A stretch of DNA of 15,955 nucleotides. Origin: DATAEU01 sp046724395 (GTDB lineage Bacteria; Actinomycetota; UBA4738; HRBIN12). Shown here piece after piece: positions 12,903 to 15,955 of the stretch. A program made the translations under genes and the position numbers. The notes beneath the pieces are model-generated. The model searched no databases. It was not told the DNA's origin and saw only the letters and a list, made by a program, of their open reading frames with translations. The DNA lies in assembly GCA_046724395.1 (NCBI GenBank), contig JBKOWM010000117.1:1-15955 (forward strand), given 5' to 3'. Numbering within the stretch: position 1 is the stretch's first letter; the number at the start of each line of letters is the position of its first letter.

Positions 12903-15101
12903 TTGGCCGAGACCGCACGCCGGGCGCGGATCCGGGGGGCGCGAACAGAGGCGAACGTCGAGCTGCGCTCGCTGGCGCAGCTCAACATGCTGCACAGCCT
13001 CGCGGCGCGGCTCACGGGGCTCACCGATCGCGAACGGATCGCGAACGCCATCACGGTCGAGCTGAAGACGGTCATCGACTACCACAACTGCCGCGTGTAC
13101 CTGCTCGCGACCGACGGCCGGACGCTCGAGCCCGTGGCCTTTCGCGGCGAGCTGACCGAGTACGAGGGCGAGACCTACGAGGAGCTCGTGACGACGGTCG
13201 GCGAGGGCATCACGGGCCACGTCGCGCAAACGCGAGAATCGTTCTCGACGCCCGACGCCGAGCGCGTTCCGTTCGCCGTTCAGATCCCGGGAACGGGCGA
13301 CGTACAAGAGTCGATGCTCGCCGTCCCGATGCTCTTCGGCGAGCGCGTCATCGGGGTGATCGTGCTCGCGAAGCTCGGGTACCGGCAGTTCGACGACGGC
13401 GACATGCGCGTGTTGGAGGTCCTCGCCTCGCACGCGGCTGTCGCGTTCGAGAACGCTCGCCTGTTCGAGCTCGAGCGCGAAGCCGCCGAGACCGCCTCCG
13501 CCCTGCTCGGACTCTCACAGGCGCTCACGGGCGTTCACGACCTGGACGCCGTCCTGCGGCGGGCGGTCGCTGCCGTCCCAGCGATCGTCGAATGCGAAGC
13601 CGTGGCGGTGTACATCCGCGACCGAGACAGCCGTGCCTTCGTCCTCGCGAGGGCGGGCGGCCCGCGAGGCGGCGACCTCGAACGGGGAGCCTTCGTCGAC
13701 CGGATGACGGCCGCCGAGTTCCTCTCCTCGCTGGAGGTCCCGTTCGTGCTCGATCGCGATATCTTGCGGAACGTTCCCGCCGAGCACGCTCAGATCCCCG
13801 ACGCGACGCAGGTGCTCGTGGCTCCGATGCGCTGGGAGGCCGACGGCTTCGCCGCGCTCGTTCTCGTCTCGACGTCGGAACAGGACCGGTTCGGCGACCG
13901 CGAGGTGCGTCTGGCCGGCGGCATCGCCGACATCACGTCCCTCGCGATCGGAAGCGCTCGCCGTGTGCACGAGCTCGAACGCTTTCATGAGCTGGTCGAG
14001 AGCCTCGACGCGACGTTCTGGGAGGCCGAGCCGGACACGCTTCGCTTCACCTTTCTGTCGGATCGAGCGACGACGACGCTCGCGACGACCGGCGACGGCC
14101 GGTGGGGAGATCACATCGCGAGCGAGGACCATGCCGCCGCAGTCGGTGCCGTCCGGTCGCTCGTCGAGGAGGGCGGCGACCGCAGTCTGGAGTATCGGAC
14201 GCGCGTAAACGAAGACGAGTGGATCCGCGACCTCGTGAACGTCGTACCGGACGCGCACGGGCGCGCCTCGGCGCTGCGAGGGCTCATGATCGACGTAACG
14301 GAGCGCAAGCGCGCGGAGCGGGCGCTTCAGAGGAGCGAGCGGAAGTATTCGGAGGCGTTCCGCCGGGAGCGCGAAGCGACGCAACGCCTTCGGGCGCTCG
14401 ACGCGATGAAGAACACGTTCCTGGAGGCGGTCTCCCATGACCTTCGGACGCCGCTCACTTCCATCCTCGGGTCGGCGCTCACGCTCGAGCAGGGAGCCGA
14501 GACGTTGTCGCCGGAGGACGCCCGCGATCTCGTCCACCGCGTCGCGTCGAACGCCCGAAAGCTCGAGCGACTCCTGGCCGACCTGCTGGATCTCGACCGT
14601 CTCCAGCGAGGCATCATCTCGCCTCAGCGGCGTGCCACGGACGTCGGCGCCGTCGTTCGGCAGGCCGTCGAGGAGTCGGACCTGCTCGCCGGCCGCCGAG
14701 TCGAGATCGACGCGCCGTCGTTCGTCCTTGCCGTCGACGCCGCAAAGGTGGAACGCATCGTCGAGAACCTGGTCGCCAACGCCGGCCGCCACACGCCCGA
14801 GGGCTCGGCCCTGTGGGTTCGGGTGGAGCCGGCCGAGGGCGCCGTCACGATCGTCGTCGAGGACGAGGGGCCCGGCGTCCCCGTCGAGCTGCGTGAGGCC
14901 GTATTCGAGCCGTTTCGCCAGGGACCCGCGACGGAGTCGACGCATTCACCGGGCGTCGGCGTCGGGCTCTCGCTCGTCGCGCGCTTCGCCGAGCTCCACG
15001 GCGGCCGCGCTTGGGTCGAGGAACGTCCGGGCGGAGGCGCTTCCTTCCGAGTGTTCCTGCCGTCGGCCGTGGCGCCCTCGGCCTCGGCGCCGTCGGCCTG
15101 A
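12903..15101 (+). CDS. Soluble GAF-GAF-PAS sensor histidine kinase
   Basis: The 732-residue protein has no membrane segment, so it senses a cytosolic signal. Domains in order: GAF (about 24-190, with HNCRVYLL and SMLAVPMLFGERVIGVIVL), a second GAF (about 195-352, with VLVAPMRWEADGFAALVLVS), a PAS-like domain ending in the PAC sequence LRGLMIDVTERKRAE (358-473), a coiled-coil linker (470-500), HisKA with phospho-acceptor His512 in EAVSHDLRTPLTSILGS, and HATPase_c (about 605-720) with N-box VENLVANAGRHTP, G1 VVEDEGPGVP and G2 SPGVGVGLSLV. The start is TTG 12903 with GGGGAG eight bases upstream. The second GAF lacks obvious cofactor Cys/His ligands, so the ligand is unknown. No response regulator is adjacent. 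It is divergent from gdh, 83 bp apart. The C-terminal SAVAPSASAPSA tail is unstructured. Confidence 0.94.
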   Translation: MAETARRARIRGARTEANVELRSLAQLNMLHSLAARLTGLTDRERIANAITVELKTVIDYHNCRVYLLATDGRTLEPVAFRGELTEYEGETYEELVTTVGEGITGHVAQTRESFSTPDAERVPFAVQIPGTGDVQESMLAVPMLFGERVIGVIVLAKLGYRQFDDGDMRVLEVLASHAAVAFENARLFELEREAAETASALLGLSQALTGVHDLDAVLRRAVAAVPAIVECEAVAVYIRDRDSRAFVLARAGGPRGGDLERGAFVDRMTAAEFLSSLEVPFVLDRDILRNVPAEHAQIPDATQVLVAPMRWEADGFAALVLVSTSEQDRFGDREVRLAGGIADITSLAIGSARRVHELERFHELVESLDATFWEAEPDTLRFTFLSDRATTTLATTGDGRWGDHIASEDHAAAVGAVRSLVEEGGDRSLEYRTRVNEDEWIRDLVNVVPDAHGRASALRGLMIDVTERKRAERALQRSERKYSEAFRREREATQRLRALDAMKNTFLEAVSHDLRTPLTSILGSALTLEQGAETLSPEDARDLVHRVASNARKLERLLADLLDLDRLQRGIISPQRRATDVGAVVRQAVEESDLLAGRRVEIDAPSFVLAVDAAKVERIVENLVANAGRHTPEGSALWVRVEPAEGAVTIVVEDEGPGVPVELREAVFEPFRQGPATESTHSPGVGVGLSLVARFAELHGGRAWVEERPGGGASFRVFLPSAVAPSASAPSA

Positions 15102-15119
15102 GGGCCGCCGGACGGGAAA

Positions 15120-15611
15120 CTACTCGCCGGCCGCCTCCTCAGGCGCCTGCGCCGGGGCGGGGGGCGGCGCCGGCTTCGAGCTCGGCTTCGGCGCCGGCGT
15201 CGTCCGCTTGGCATCGGCCGCCGTCGCCGGCTTGGTGTCGGCGGAGCGCGCGGACGACCGCCGGGTGTTCGGCTTCGATGGGCTGGGCGTCTGCCCGGCC
15301 GTCGGCGTGGGAGCGGCCGGCTCGACGGGCGACGTCGTGACGGGGGCGCCCTCGGCGGCGTCCCGCCCGTCACCTCCGGCGAGTCGAGCACGGGTGTGCG
15401 TGATCTCGGTCACGAGCGCGTCGGCCTCCGCGCCGCCCGGGACGCCGCCGGTACGTTCGCGATGGACCAGGTACCCGAGACGCTTTGCGGCGTCGTCCGC
15501 GCTGCGACGGAGCCGCATCGCCTCGAGCTGGCCCTGAATCCGCGAGGCACCCTTCCTCGCGGCCTCGCCCATCTCGTCGGCGACCTGCTTGACCCGCTCC
15601 GTGAGGTCCAT
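15120..15611 (-). CDS. Hypothetical helical protein with basic Pro/Ala/Thr-rich tail
   Basis: I do not recognise a characterised family. From the ATG at 15611 (GAAGGAGG eight bases upstream) the protein has 163 residues. Residues 1-78 are predicted helical and charged, with MDLTERVKQVADEMGEAARKG at the start and RLRRSADDAAKRLGYLVHRERTGG at 34-56, a pattern common in small actinobacterial proteins of unknown role. Residues 80-163 are a disordered tail rich in Pro, Ala, Thr, Ser, Lys and Arg, with repeated short KPxx and PAP motifs and an acidic end (EEAAGE). There is no signal peptide or membrane helix. The tail is somewhat reminiscent of basic histone-like tails, but no DNA-binding fold is visible. 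It converges on the kinase with only 18 bp between the two stops. A longer start at 15644 is possible but has no ribosome site. Confidence 0.75.
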   Translation of the reverse strand: MDLTERVKQVADEMGEAARKGASRIQGQLEAMRLRRSADDAAKRLGYLVHRERTGGVPGGAEADALVTEITHTRARLAGGDGRDAAEGAPVTTSPVEPAAPTPTAGQTPSPSKPNTRRSSARSADTKPATAADAKRTTPAPKPSSKPAPPPAPAQAPEEAAGE

Positions 15612-15736
15612 GCCGTCCTCCTTCGCCCTCGGTCGCCCGATCACGCTACTCGAACGCTTCCCGACGGCCCACCCGAATCCGACGGCGGCCCGCGACGGGC
15701 GGTGCGGTCCGATGCAACTGCCGCAACGCCTCGCGG

Positions 15737-15765
15737 TTGCCGCACCGTGCGACCGGGGGTAGCGT
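15737..15765 (+). promoter_or_regulatory. Candidate promoter of the 3'-terminal membrane protein gene
   Basis: TTGCCG (15737-15742) and TAGCGT (15760-15765) are separated by 17 bases, and the TTG start codon at 15793 follows 27 bases later with GGAGG in between. The hexamers are weak but typical of high-GC actinobacterial promoters. Confidence 0.5.
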
Positions 15766-15792
15766 GGGCGATCCGCGTCCCCCGGAGGTCTG

Positions 15793-15955
15793 TTGGGCGT
15801 CGAAACCGAGCGCCCGGCCGCATCGAAGCTCGATCGGTCGGTGTCCGAGACCGACCAGACCTCGGCGCGGAACTGGCTCTCGATCGCTGCAAAGACCGCG
15901 AGCTTGATCGTCGCGCTGTTCCTATTCGTGCTGGCGATCCAGCTGATGAAGGACG
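15793..15955 (+). CDS. N-terminal fragment of a membrane protein, possibly Na/Pi cotransporter-like
   Basis: The frame from TTG 15793, with GGAGG four bases upstream, is open to the window end and gives 54 residues. The first 30 are polar (MGVETERPAASKLDRS and onward). Residues 31-52 form a hydrophobic helix, with ASLIVALFLFVLAIQLMKD at the end. The FLFVLAIQLMKD pattern recalls the first helix of Na+/phosphate cotransporter (PF02690) proteins, but this is a short-fragment impression. Any polytopic membrane protein is possible. GTG at 15841 is an alternative start but has no ribosome site. Confidence 0.6.
   Translation, partial: MGVETERPAASKLDRSVSETDQTSARNWLSIAAKTASLIVALFLFVLAIQLMKD

Noticed and set aside
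15094..15107. Hairpin CGGCC-TGAG-GGCCG enclosing the kinase stop codon
   Set aside because: Only five GC pairs and no T-tract. It is produced by Ala/Ser codon repeats at the gene end, so termination here is unproven.

Overview
The window is very GC-rich and densely coded, with strong Shine-Dalgarno sites, frequent GTG/TTG starts, a CIRCE-controlled groEL, an L180-class NAD-glutamate dehydrogenase and a DUF5679 zinc ribbon. Together these suggest a member of the Actinomycetota, probably an uncultivated soil or groundwater lineage known from metagenomes. That placement is inference; no rRNA or marker gene is present to test it. There are no mobile elements, CRISPR arrays, tRNAs or rRNAs, so this looks like chromosomal core and accessory metabolism.

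Layout. 1-411: the first 34 codons of groEL (minus strand, running off the window) with its complete control region, consisting of a sigma-70-type promoter, a CIRCE operator for HrcA and a long leader holding six 14-bp tandem repeats. 412-2379: acetyl-CoA synthetase (acs, minus). 2380-2628: divergent control region with an inverted repeat. 2629-2781: a 50-residue DUF5679 zinc ribbon. 2848-3321: an Rrf2-family regulator (minus) with nested palindromes over its promoter and start. 3322-3489: a divergent region with further palindromes and a tandem repeat. 3490-3912: a single-domain response regulator. 3956-6678: treT and an otsA-like gene overlapping by ATGA. 6666-7388: otsB on the opposite strand, its 3' end overlapping that of otsA. 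7393-7941: a membrane-anchored LytR_C protein. 8014-12819: the giant NAD-glutamate dehydrogenase. 12903-15101: a soluble GAF-GAF-PAS histidine kinase, divergent from gdh. 15120-15611: a helical protein with a Lys/Pro/Ala tail. 15793-end: the start of a membrane protein.

How the genes fit together. treT, otsA and otsB give two routes to trehalose: TreT directly from NDP-glucose and glucose, and OtsA/OtsB through trehalose-6-phosphate. This fits a stress-tolerant organism. acs and gdh feed acetate and glutamate into central metabolism. The Rrf2 regulator, the single-domain response regulator and the soluble kinase form a sensory layer, but nothing in the sequence pairs the kinase with the regulator.

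I see no clearly new multi-gene system. The points most worth a second look are the repeat array in the groEL leader, whose last unit supplies part of the groEL Shine-Dalgarno; the lack of any standard start codon for otsB; the operator-like palindromes around rrf2 and the response regulator; and the altered HDYHL motif in the GT20 enzyme.
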